A stretch of 49,022 nucleotides of DNA, taken from assembly GCA_945890745.1 (NCBI GenBank), contig CAMDCW010000003.1:1-49022 (forward strand), written 5' to 3'. Made by a program: the position numbers and the translations under genes. Origin of the DNA: Phycisphaera mikurensis NBRC 102666. GTDB lineage: Bacteria > Planctomycetota > Phycisphaerae > Phycisphaerales > SM1A02. The notes beneath the pieces are model-generated. The model was given only the letters and a program-made list of their open reading frames with translations, had not been told where the DNA came from and made no database searches. Shown one piece after another: positions 27,921-35,829 of the stretch (position 1 is the stretch's first letter; each line of letters begins with the position of its first letter).

Positions 27921-27926
27921 CCTCCT
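27921..27926 (-). promoter_or_regulatory. Shine-Dalgarno that fixes the TTG start of smc
   Basis: AGGAGG read on the minus strand, seven bases before TTG 27913. No ATG or GTG gives the conserved N-terminus [14 protein letters not shown], so this site decides a rare TTG initiation for smc. Confidence 0.85.
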
Positions 27927-28011
27927 GTCGGGTATTCGTCGCGTCCCTTCCTGGAACGCGCGGCTCATGTGGACTAACTCAGACCGCCTGCCCCGAGCAA
28001 GGGGCGATTGG

Positions 28012-29931
28012 TCAACGTGGGACAGTATCCTTCCGCGCCTTCGCGGCATCAAGTCCAGATCCGACGGAAGCTGTCTCTAAATCGCTTCCTCGGCTGGCTC
28101 CAATCTCCGAAATACTCCTCGGGCCGACCTCGTCAGAATCGGAATCTCCGTCTTCTGCCGTAAATTCAGGCCTTAAATCCTTCTCGCCCTTGTCGTCCCG
28201 GAGCACTTCGGCCAGGATTCGGTCCTGTTCGGCCCGGAAATCGCAATCAATATATTTGAGCCGCCACAGCTCGTGGAGGGCGCTGATGGTCTCGCTGTAG
28301 GTGAAATTGAGGCCGGACTCCGGTCGGTCGGGAGTGGGGCGTCGGGCAAAGTAGCTGACCAGGGAGGACATGTCTGGCTTCACCCGGTCAACCACGGCAG
28401 GCGTTTCTGGGCGTTCGCGGTAGAAGACTTCCAGAAGTTTGTCGCCTTCATCGGCCTTGATGATCAAGCGACCGCTCCATGTGTAGAGCGTCATGGGGCG
28501 CTTCACTTCCACGTCTTCGCCGAAGATCACAATGCGTGGCTGTCCGCTCTGTGACACGTAAATCATCTTGTACTTGCTGGGCACAATGTTGAGTACAAAT
28601 TTCCTGCCCATCTCGATGCCGATGATGTGTGGGTCGCGCCGCCGGTCGAGCGCCTCAAACGCAGCAAGGCGAATTTCAACATCCGGGTCGTTGAGCAACT
28701 CGCGCAAGCCAATCTCGATTTCCGCATTGACGCCCATGCGTCCCAACAGCTTGATCGATTCGGTTCGATAGGTAATTGAGTCGCTGCTCTTCGCCATCTG
28801 TAGCAGCGGGGCAACGGCCAACATGTCGTTCAGTTTCGCTCCCGTATTCAACGCCGCAAAGCGCGGCTGTTCTTCCGGGTATTCGTAGAGATCCTGAATC
28901 ATCGGCAGCGCGCGCTTGCCAAGTGCTTGCCAACGCCAACTGGCCGCACCTGCTGCACCCGGGTTGGAGAGCAAGGAACGCCGAATCGCCATAGCGGTCT
29001 GCTCCGCGTTCTCAACATTCAATGGCGTGTGCCGAACCAGTTCTGCGAACTCTCCCGTGCGCCGGCGATACGAAGGCGGCACGGTCAAATCAATCGTTTC
29101 GCCGGAACGACCATGGGCGGTCTGGTCTTTCTGCTTGGATTCAAGCGGAAACAACGTATTGATGGTGTTCTGAATACTTTCCGATCGTGAATGACTTGGG
29201 GTCTGCAAGCGCAACTTCAGCTTCATGTCCTTGCTGAGGGTGCCACCATCAAGGATGCGTCCGCTGCTGCGGTTGATGGTGTCGCGTTGCGTTGCGTTTG
29301 GTTCAACAAAGGGATTGATGACAATGGAGCCAGCACCTTCGGCCAACGGAAACGGCTGCCGGCTGCCCGTGTACAGCGCACCGGGCCGCAAGTCTGCCAC
29401 TAACAATCGTCCACCTTCAAGGCTGGTGGTAGACGTTCCCGGCGCAGTAGTGACGCGAACATCAAAGCGCGAACCCTTGGGTGCACCAGGCGGAATCACG
29501 CCTTCAACGATCACCACCGCGGAGTCGCTGGAATTCAGCAACTGCTGCGGGGTCATCTTTGGTGAGCCGGGTGCGCCACTTCCAAAGCCACGCTTTGCCA
29601 GTTCCTGCGAAAGGAACGCGCGCACGTCGGATGGCATTTGTCGACTTCCGGTGTCGCGCAGACCAACCACAATTCCGTATCCACGCACGACCAGTGGATC
29701 AAATCCAACCAGCGACGTTTCCGAAGCCACCGTACCGCGCATGATCGGATCGATGTCCGTGGCCGCGACCGCCACCGCGTCGCGATTCACTGCCGCCTTC
29801 TGCAGCGCAGGATCAGCGCGTTCCACCATCATGTCTGAGCATCCGATGATCACCATGCTGGCCGCCACTGTGGCGACTGTCCTGGCCGTGATCCAGCGAA
29901 GTGCTCGGATCGTGGTCATAGGGGAGGGCAT
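28012..29931 (-). CDS. FlgI-like lipoprotein with HEAT-like segment
   Basis: About 639 residues. The signal peptide ends in lipobox IIGC (Cys31 from ATG 29931), so it is probably a lipoprotein. The N-terminal half resembles the flagellar P-ring protein FlgI: VVRGYGIVVGLRDTG (81-95), LSQELAKRGFG, then GSRFDVRVTTAPGTSTTSLEGG and VIVEGVIPPGAP. After about residue 330 the sequence departs from FlgI; a HEAT-like helical pair (KLLGRMGVNAEIEIGLREL, then DVEIRLAAFEALDRR, about 405-440) leads into an unassigned beta-rich domain and an acidic tail. No other flagellar gene is in the window. It may be a structural ring-like envelope protein rather than a true P-ring (inference). ATG 29919 is an alternative start. 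smc follows after 98 bases. Confidence 0.8.
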   Translation of the reverse strand: MPSPMTTIRALRWITARTVATVAASMVIIGCSDMMVERADPALQKAAVNRDAVAVAATDIDPIMRGTVASETSLVGFDPLVVRGYGIVVGLRDTGSRQMPSDVRAFLSQELAKRGFGSGAPGSPKMTPQQLLNSSDSAVVIVEGVIPPGAPKGSRFDVRVTTAPGTSTTSLEGGRLLVADLRPGALYTGSRQPFPLAEGAGSIVINPFVEPNATQRDTINRSSGRILDGGTLSKDMKLKLRLQTPSHSRSESIQNTINTLFPLESKQKDQTAHGRSGETIDLTVPPSYRRRTGEFAELVRHTPLNVENAEQTAMAIRRSLLSNPGAAGAASWRWQALGKRALPMIQDLYEYPEEQPRFAALNTGAKLNDMLAVAPLLQMAKSSDSITYRTESIKLLGRMGVNAEIEIGLRELLNDPDVEIRLAAFEALDRRRDPHIIGIEMGRKFVLNIVPSKYKMIYVSQSGQPRIVIFGEDVEVKRPMTLYTWSGRLIIKADEGDKLLEVFYRERPETPAVVDRVKPDMSSLVSYFARRPTPDRPESGLNFTYSETISALHELWRLKYIDCDFRAEQDRILAEVLRDDKGEKDLRPEFTAEDGDSDSDEVGPRSISEIGASRGSDLETASVGSGLDAAKARKDTVPR

Positions 29932-29988
29932 GGGGGCACGAACGTTGGTGGGCGATTGCCAGGGCATACGGGCCAAACGGAAAGCAAA

Positions 29989-30061
29989 TGGGCGCTACTG
30001 GATTCGAACCAGTGACCACTGCTGTGTAAAAGCAGCGCTCTTGCCACTGAGCTAAGCGCCC
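29989..30061 (-). tRNA. tRNA-Val (anticodon TAC)
   Basis: Read on the minus strand: acceptor stem GGGCGCT/AGCGCCC (7 bp), D-arm GCTC...GAGC, anticodon stem CTGCT/AGCAG with loop TTTACAC giving anticodon TAC, T-arm ACTGG/CCAGT with loop TTCGAAT, and discriminator A. The CCA end is not encoded. 73 nucleotides, all stems paired. It lies between the divergent FlgI-like gene and hrpA. Confidence 0.97.
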
Positions 30062-30068
30062 CAATGGT

Positions 30069-33000
30069 GTGGGGAGGATACAGACCTACAATCCGTTCGC
30101 AGTGCTCGAACGGATCCGTCGTCTTCAGGAGCTCATTGCGGGCTGTCCCGCCCAGGAACAGCCCGTGTTTCGGCGTCGAGTGGCTGGATTGACCCGCGGC
30201 GCTGCGCGGCAGGAGCCCTCCGAAAGCGCCGTGAGTGCCCTAGAGCGCGATATTGTCCGAAGCACCGAGCGCCGGGCAGCGCGGGCGCAGCGTGTCCCTC
30301 CGGTGACCTACCCGGACGATTTGCCGGTGGCGCAGGCACGCGACCGCATCCGGGACGCCTTGCTCAGCCACCAAGTGGTGATTGTGAGTGGCGATACCGG
30401 CTCTGGAAAGACCACGCAGCTGCCCAAAATTTGCCTGGAGGCGGGGCGGGGCGTTGATGGCCTGATCACCATGACCCAGCCGCGCCGGATTGCGGCACGC
30501 AGTGTGGCCGCGCGTATTGCCGCAGAACTGCAAACAACACTCGGCGGCACGGTGGGGTTCAAGGTTCGCTTTGATGATCGCACTTCAGAACATTCCTTGG
30601 TGCGCGTAGTCACCGATGGCGTTCTGCTTGCAGAGATTGAGCGTGACCCACTGCTGTTGCGCTCTGACACCGTCATCGTTGATGAAGCGCACGAACGAAG
30701 TCTGAATATCGACTTCTTGCTTGGCTATCTCAAGCGCCTCTTACCCAAGCGCCCGGATCTCAAGGTGATTGTTGCATCCGCGACGATTGATGTCGATCGT
30801 TTCAGTGAGCACTTTGGAAATGCACCAGTGGTGCAAGTGGATGGTCGATTGCATCCGATTGAAACACGGTGGCGGCCGCTTGATGATGAAGCGTCGGACA
30901 GTTCGCCTGCCGAACGTGCGGTGAAGGGCGTTGAAGAATGTCTTGACTCGGGCCCCGGCGACATTCTGGTCTTCCTTTCTGGAGAACGTGATATTCAGGA
31001 CGCTGCCGATGCACTCTCGCGTGTGCCCGCGGCGCGCGGTGTGGAAGTGCTGCCGCTCTATGCGCGCCTACCAGTAGCTGAACAGGATCGAGTCTTTCAT
31101 GTTGGTCGTTCGCGCCGGATCATTCTGGCCACCAATGTGGCGGAAACCAGCGTCACCGTGCCCGGCATACGATTTGTTGTTGACACGGGAATCGCACGTA
31201 TTGCACGGTGGTCCGGGCGCACCCGCGTCTTACGTCTGCCGGTCGAGCCGATCGCGCGCGCTTCTGCTGATCAGCGCAAGGGTCGATGCGGCCGCGTTGG
31301 GCCGGGAGTGTGTATTCGCCTGTATTCCGAAGAGGACTTTCTAGCGCGCGAGCCATTCACCGCCCCGGAACTGCTGCGCACCAATCTTGCCAATGTCATC
31401 CTGCAAATGAAGGCACTTGGGCTTGGCGAAATTGCCCAGTTCCCGTTCCTGGAAACGCCTAGCCCGCGTCTGGTCGCGGAAGGCTTGGAAACACTTGCCG
31501 AACTTGGTGCGGTTGATCGCCGTGGTGATTTGACGGCGCTCGGCAAGCGAATGGCCACACTGCCCGTTGATCCGCGGCTCGCTCGCACCGTTCTTGCTGC
31601 GATCGACGAAGGAGCGCTCGCTGAAGGCCTGGTCATTGCCGCTGCGCTTTCGATTCAGGATCCACGCGAACGTCCCGCCGGGCATGGTGGTGCGGCAGAC
31701 TTTGCGCAGTTGATCTTTCGCGATCAAGAAAGTGACTTTCTATCGCTGCTCAAATTATGGCGACGCTGGCGAACAGAAAGTGCAGCGCTGGGAAGTTCCG
31801 CGCTGCGTCGCTGGTGCCGCGAACACTTCATTTCTCACCAACGCATGCGGGAGTGGGCGGAACTCCACGAGCAGCTGCGTTCCATGGTCTCCGAACGCCT
31901 GGGCATGCGTGCTGCGCCACTTGCCGATGCGTGCGACGCCAACCGCATTCACCGCGCCATGCTTGCTGGGTTTGTTTCGCAGCTGGGATTTCGGGGTGAA
32001 GACGGCGAGTATCGCACCGCAACCGGCGGGCGCTTTGCCATATTCCCAGGTTCAACCTTGGCGCGGCGCACGCCCAACTGGGTGGTGGCAGCAGAAATCG
32101 TGGAAACGTCACGCCGGTTTGGAAGAACACTGGCGCGCGTCCAAGGCGACTGGGTCGAACGCATTGCGCCGCACTTGGTGGAGCGCATCCGATCGGAGCC
32201 GCACTGGGTGCGCGCCACCGGCCAGGTTGCTGCCTGGGAGCGCGTGCAGTTTGGCGAACTCACCATCGTTCCGCGCCGGCGCGTTCCGTGGGGTCCGGTG
32301 CAGCCAGAAGATGCCCGCAACATATTCATTCAATGCGCCTTAGTAGATGGTGATTGCGATCTTGATGCTCCATTCATCAAGCACAATCACGCACTGCGCT
32401 TACGTATTGAGGCCATGGAAGCCAAGCGACGTGAGCGCGGTCTGCTTGTTGATAGTGAAGCTCGATTTGCGTTCTTTGACGCGCGCGTCCCCGCCGACGT
32501 GCACAGCATTCCATCATTTGAGCGATGGCGGCGCCGCGTGGAATCACGCGACAGTCGAACGCTCTTTATGCGCGAGTCAGACCTACTCGCCAGTACTCCG
32601 GACGCCGACATGTCCATGCGCTTTCCTGATGCCATTGATATTGGTGGCGGAGCGTCTGCGGAGTTGCGCTACGAATTGTCGCCCGGCACCGCCCTTGATG
32701 GAATTCACGCGCGCATCGCGCTCGGTGACCTTGGCTCAACCACCACCGACCGTCTGGAGTGGTTGGTGCCTGGGCTTCTTGCCGAAAAGATCGAAGCGCT
32801 CATCCGCACGCTTCCCAAGCGGTTGCGGGTCCGCCTCTTTCCATTGCGGGAAGTTGCCGAGGCCGCAGCAGAATCGATCCCATTTGCTGAAGGTTCAATA
32901 CTTGAGTCCGTTGCAGCGCACCTTGCCAAGGTGGCTGGTATGGCGCTCACGGCTGGCGACTTTGACCGCGCGCAACTACCGCCGCATCTGCGCCTGCATA

Positions 33001-34061
33001 TCGAAGTGGTATCGGATGCGGGTGACGTCCTTGCTGCTGGCGATGACATTGCCGCGCTGCGACGATCGTTGGCTCCCAAGGCGGCGGCGCATCGCGAAGG
33101 ACTGTTAGAGCGAGCCTTTCATCGCCATTGGAACCGCGTTGGATTGCGCACCTTTGATCTGGACGAACTTCCAGAGCGCATCGAAGCCACCGTTGACGGA
33201 CTGCGGGTCATTGCATGGCCGATGTTGGTGGATAGCGGTGATTCCGTCTCGCTTGGACTCGCCGCCGATCCAGAAGCAGCGGAACGCGCCACGCGCCTCG
33301 CCATGCGCACGCTGCATTCCATTGCGGCTCGTGATGCCATTCGACATCACTTGGAATACGCATCTGGATTCCAGGAATTGCTGATGACGTGGATTGCATC
33401 AACGCAGCTTGGCCGTGAGCCACTGATGGCTGCGCTGGTTTCTGCTGTAGCAGGGCGCGCGTTTGTCGATGATCGCCCCATCGTGCGCACGCCCGCTGAA
33501 TTTGAAACGCGGGTCGATCAGGGTGCGGCTGTCCTCAGTACTGCCGTGCAGGAGGTGGTTCGTGCGGCACTGGCGTTGCACACCCGGTCGGTGGAGGTTC
33601 TTGAAGCCATCGATGGTCCAACCCCAACGTCATGGTGTGCGGCAGTGGATGACATCACTCGGCAGCGCAAGCGGTTGGCTGCGCCCGACGCCTTGGCGCG
33701 CATTCCGTGGCAAGATGTTCAGCATCTGATTCGCTATGTGGCAGCGCTCGGTTTGCGTGCTCGCAAGTTGCGCACGTCTGGACCGGAGCGTGATGCAGTG
33801 TCCATGATGGAAGTGGCGCGCTGGGAGGATGAAATGTCCCGAGCTGAGGCGGCGTTGGCAGCCGAGGGGCGGGGCACCGCGGCTATCGCGCCGTTTCGGA
33901 TGCTTCTTGAGGAATACCGGGTCAGCCTGTTTGCCCAAGAACTACGAACGTCCATTCCAATCAGCGCCGAGCGCTTGGAGCGGGCGTGGCGCGATCGCGG
34001 TCAGGTTGTCCAGCAGCCAAGCAGCAATCCAAGGTCAGCGCCGTTCACCACGCCGTCGTGA
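30069..34061 (+). CDS. hrpA: ATP-dependent RNA helicase HrpA (DEAH box)
   Basis: Large DEAH-box helicase of about 1330 residues, the normal HrpA length, acting on RNA and reported to resolve stalled ribosomes in other bacteria. Walker A GDTGSGKTT (108-116), DEAH (205-208), motif III ASATID, QRKGRCGRVGPG, the HA2/OB-fold region, then the long HrpA C-terminal region ending near RVSLFAQELRTSIPISAERL. The start is uncertain: GTG 30069, or GTG 30102 before VLERIRRLQ; a GGGGAGGA run at 30071-30078 fits neither well. The last about 20 codons (34001-34061) are read antisense to the dockerin repeats of the convergent gene and look like a non-conserved tail. Starts within 10 bases of tRNA-Val, on the opposite strand. 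Confidence 0.93.
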   Translation: MGRIQTYNPFAVLERIRRLQELIAGCPAQEQPVFRRRVAGLTRGAARQEPSESAVSALERDIVRSTERRAARAQRVPPVTYPDDLPVAQARDRIRDALLSHQVVIVSGDTGSGKTTQLPKICLEAGRGVDGLITMTQPRRIAARSVAARIAAELQTTLGGTVGFKVRFDDRTSEHSLVRVVTDGVLLAEIERDPLLLRSDTVIVDEAHERSLNIDFLLGYLKRLLPKRPDLKVIVASATIDVDRFSEHFGNAPVVQVDGRLHPIETRWRPLDDEASDSSPAERAVKGVEECLDSGPGDILVFLSGERDIQDAADALSRVPAARGVEVLPLYARLPVAEQDRVFHVGRSRRIILATNVAETSVTVPGIRFVVDTGIARIARWSGRTRVLRLPVEPIARASADQRKGRCGRVGPGVCIRLYSEEDFLAREPFTAPELLRTNLANVILQMKALGLGEIAQFPFLETPSPRLVAEGLETLAELGAVDRRGDLTALGKRMATLPVDPRLARTVLAAIDEGALAEGLVIAAALSIQDPRERPAGHGGAADFAQLIFRDQESDFLSLLKLWRRWRTESAALGSSALRRWCREHFISHQRMREWAELHEQLRSMVSERLGMRAAPLADACDANRIHRAMLAGFVSQLGFRGEDGEYRTATGGRFAIFPGSTLARRTPNWVVAAEIVETSRRFGRTLARVQGDWVERIAPHLVERIRSEPHWVRATGQVAAWERVQFGELTIVPRRRVPWGPVQPEDARNIFIQCALVDGDCDLDAPFIKHNHALRLRIEAMEAKRRERGLLVDSEARFAFFDARVPADVHSIPSFERWRRRVESRDSRTLFMRESDLLASTPDADMSMRFPDAIDIGGGASAELRYELSPGTALDGIHARIALGDLGSTTTDRLEWLVPGLLAEKIEALIRTLPKRLRVRLFPLREVAEAAAESIPFAEGSILESVAAHLAKVAGMALTAGDFDRAQLPPHLRLHIEVVSDAGDVLAAGDDIAALRRSLAPKAAAHREGLLERAFHRHWNRVGLRTFDLDELPERIEATVDGLRVIAWPMLVDSGDSVSLGLAADPEAAERATRLAMRTLHSIAARDAIRHHLEYASGFQELLMTWIASTQLGREPLMAALVSAVAGRAFVDDRPIVRTPAEFETRVDQGAAVLSTAVQEVVRAALALHTRSVEVLEAIDGPTPTSWCAAVDDITRQRKRLAAPDALARIPWQDVQHLIRYVAALGLRARKLRTSGPERDAVSMMEVARWEDEMSRAEAALAAEGRGTAAIAPFRMLLEEYRVSLFAQELRTSIPISAERLERAWRDRGQVVQQPSSNPRSAPFTTPS

Positions 34062-35563
34062 TTCAGGTCAAACGGCGAGCCATTCGCAGGCCCCCATGCT
34101 CCGAGCAGTAGACCAAGGTCGGCACCCGTCACGACTCCGTCGCCGTTGAGGTCGCCGCACACCGAGGGCAGTCCCAAGGATCCGTCCGCGTTCAACCGTG
34201 CGCCCACAATATCCGTCACGCCAACAGCGCCAGACTCCCAGATAGCGTGCACTCCGGCCGGCGTGCCAGAAGCGGCCATGAACACCGTGCGACCAACAAA
34301 GCCAACACCCGTCATCACCACGGGACTGGCCCAGCGTGGTGTGCCAAGCGCGTCGTAGGAATAGGCGCGAGCCGTCTGTGATCCGTATGCCGGAGAACGC
34401 ACCGACGAGAACGTTGGGAACTCACCCAGCATGGCAACCCGAGCCTGGGTTTCTTCATAGGTGGTATCGGTTGGCGAGAAGTTCACGCCGATATCGCCCC
34501 AGAGTCGCGTTCCGTCTTCAGAAAAACTCTGTCCGCCCGAGCCGTAGATACTGGAGTTCGGGACGTGCTCGTTCCACGCCACGTAGACGCGTCGCAGTGT
34601 TGGGTCATACGCCGCGGTGGGCGCCACGCGCTCTAGGTTGGTGGCGGCAGTCACGCCGGCACCGTTGGTTCCAAAGCGAAGCGCGCCAGTTGGCGAGACC
34701 CATTGTGCATAGCTTTGCAGCGGTCCGGTGCCGTACCAAGAGAAGATCGCTCCGCCTTCACCATCAGCGATGAACGATGGAAAGTTGCCAAATTGCAGTG
34801 ATCCAGTGGTAAATACCCGAACGTTGGTTGCCACCCATTGCGCAGCGCCAGTGGAGGAGAACTTCTGAGCTTGGATGGTCTTTGCGCCACTGAAGGTGGT
34901 GTAGCGAACGACTGAAGCAATGACGCTGCCGCCATCGCCTGGTTGCAAGTCCGACAGAAAGGTTGTTGCCGTGCCATCGGAAATGGTGGCGGGAGTCGCC
35001 CATGCAGCGGTGCCCTCCGGTGTCAGGCGCATGACTTTGGCTCTGCTGCTTTCGGTCCAACCTGCAACGGCTGCACCGTCACCAGCACGTCCGGCTTTGG
35101 GTGCATTCACTGCACTGCTCGCTGAAAGAGTGACGCCGGTGGCGCCCCACAGCAACACGCCTGACGGAGACACCGCCTGCGCAATGATCTTGGTCCCGCC
35201 GATGTCGCTCCGTGTCACGATGACTGCGTTGCCAGCAGCATCTGAAGTCAGACCGTAATCCTCGGTGCTACTAAAGTTGGTGTCGAGCACGCGGACGCCC
35301 TTGTTGGGCCATAGGCCGATCCCGTTGGCGTCGTACCGCTGCACCCACGGGTCATAGCCGCCGGTACTGTTGTCGTACCAGCTCATGTAGAAGCCGCCGG
35401 TGGGGATATTCACCACCTTGGACTGCACTTGGTCATTGGTTCCAGCGGCAAGCACGTCCGGCGTGTTGGGATCCGTGGTGAATTGCGCCACGGCGTTTGC
35501 ACACGCCACGCACATCGCAAAGGTGGCTGCCACGGCGCGCGTCTTGACGTTGGAAGAGGTCAT
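34001..35563 (-). CDS. Secreted repeat (beta-propeller-like) protein with dockerin-like tail
   Basis: 520-residue exported protein of unknown function. Signal peptide at about 7-26, ending ANAVAQ. The body holds a loosely repeated unit spaced about 45-60 residues, centred on a strand, a G, then W and a short beta segment, as in VSPSGVLLWGATGVTLS, LTPEGTAAWA, FSSTGAAQWVATNVRV, VSPTGALRFG and FSEDGTRLWGDIGVNFS; this suggests a beta-propeller. The last 52 residues carry two calcium loops, GDLNGDGVVTGADLGLLLGAWG and DLNHDGVVNGADLGLLLG, like those of the matrixin protein. ATG 35563 starts the signal peptide. The 3' end overlaps the hrpA 3' end by 61 bases. Confidence 0.85.
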   Translation of the reverse strand: MTSSNVKTRAVAATFAMCVACANAVAQFTTDPNTPDVLAAGTNDQVQSKVVNIPTGGFYMSWYDNSTGGYDPWVQRYDANGIGLWPNKGVRVLDTNFSSTEDYGLTSDAAGNAVIVTRSDIGGTKIIAQAVSPSGVLLWGATGVTLSASSAVNAPKAGRAGDGAAVAGWTESSRAKVMRLTPEGTAAWATPATISDGTATTFLSDLQPGDGGSVIASVVRYTTFSGAKTIQAQKFSSTGAAQWVATNVRVFTTGSLQFGNFPSFIADGEGGAIFSWYGTGPLQSYAQWVSPTGALRFGTNGAGVTAATNLERVAPTAAYDPTLRRVYVAWNEHVPNSSIYGSGGQSFSEDGTRLWGDIGVNFSPTDTTYEETQARVAMLGEFPTFSSVRSPAYGSQTARAYSYDALGTPRWASPVVMTGVGFVGRTVFMAASGTPAGVHAIWESGAVGVTDIVGARLNADGSLGLPSVCGDLNGDGVVTGADLGLLLGAWGPANGSPFDLNHDGVVNGADLGLLLGCWTT

Positions 35564-35618
35564 GAACACAGTGTGCCATACCTGGTGGTTCCTTGATCCC
35601 TGAATTTGTGAAGAATTA

Positions 35619-35647
35619 TTGACACACAAATAAATGGGACATATCCA
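35619..35647 (+). promoter_or_regulatory. Candidate sigma70-type promoter for a plus-strand RNA
   Basis: TTGACA (35619-35624), a spacer of exactly 17 bases, then TATCCA (35642-35647). The -35 is a perfect consensus, the -10 only partial. No plus-strand gene follows, only the structured region described next. It lies within the upstream region of the leftward dockerin gene. Confidence 0.4.
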
Positions 35648-35653
35648 CCACAT

Positions 35654-35785
35654 TTACGCCCGATAGTCCTTGCGCGGACTCGCAAACCACGGCACTCTTA
35701 CAACTGCCTGAAAGGGCAGCAGCGAGTCCGAGGAGCGGGGCTCCCACGTGGGGTGGGGCCCGGCACCCGGGCTCGCAGCATTTTT
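35654..35785 (+). ncRNA. Candidate structured RNA of unknown family
   Basis: A roughly 130-base gene-free stretch with nested pairing. Outer stem CGGACTCGC (35675-35683) pairs perfectly with 35722-35730 and encloses hairpin CTGCC/GGCAG (35704-35708 with 35715-35719). Then come hairpins GGAGC/GCTCC (35732-35736 with 35740-35744) and GCCCGG/CCGGGC (35758-35763 with 35767-35772), and TTTTT at 35781-35785. With the TTGACA site upstream it looks like a short independent transcript. It does not show the SRP RNA core, RNase P or tmRNA signatures. It could instead be part of the 3' region of the UbiB-type gene on the other strand. The rest of the 35564-35829 gap holds nothing recognised. Confidence 0.35.
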
Positions 35786-35829
35786 AGACCAACGTCGAAT
35801 GTACAGCGGCTTTCCAGAATTCGTCAGGC

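Noticed and set aside
29225-30055. 276-codon plus-strand open frame ending across the tRNA
   Set aside because: Its end (WIRTSDHCCVKAALLPLS) is translated antisense tRNA, a common false annotation; the rest is antisense to the FlgI-like gene.
35654-35785. Assignment of the structured region to SRP RNA, 6S RNA or an SAH riboswitch
   Set aside because: The CCGAGGAGCG stretch recalls part of the SAH aptamer, but the rest of the conserved core is missing and no gene follows; the SRP GGAA-loop core is absent.
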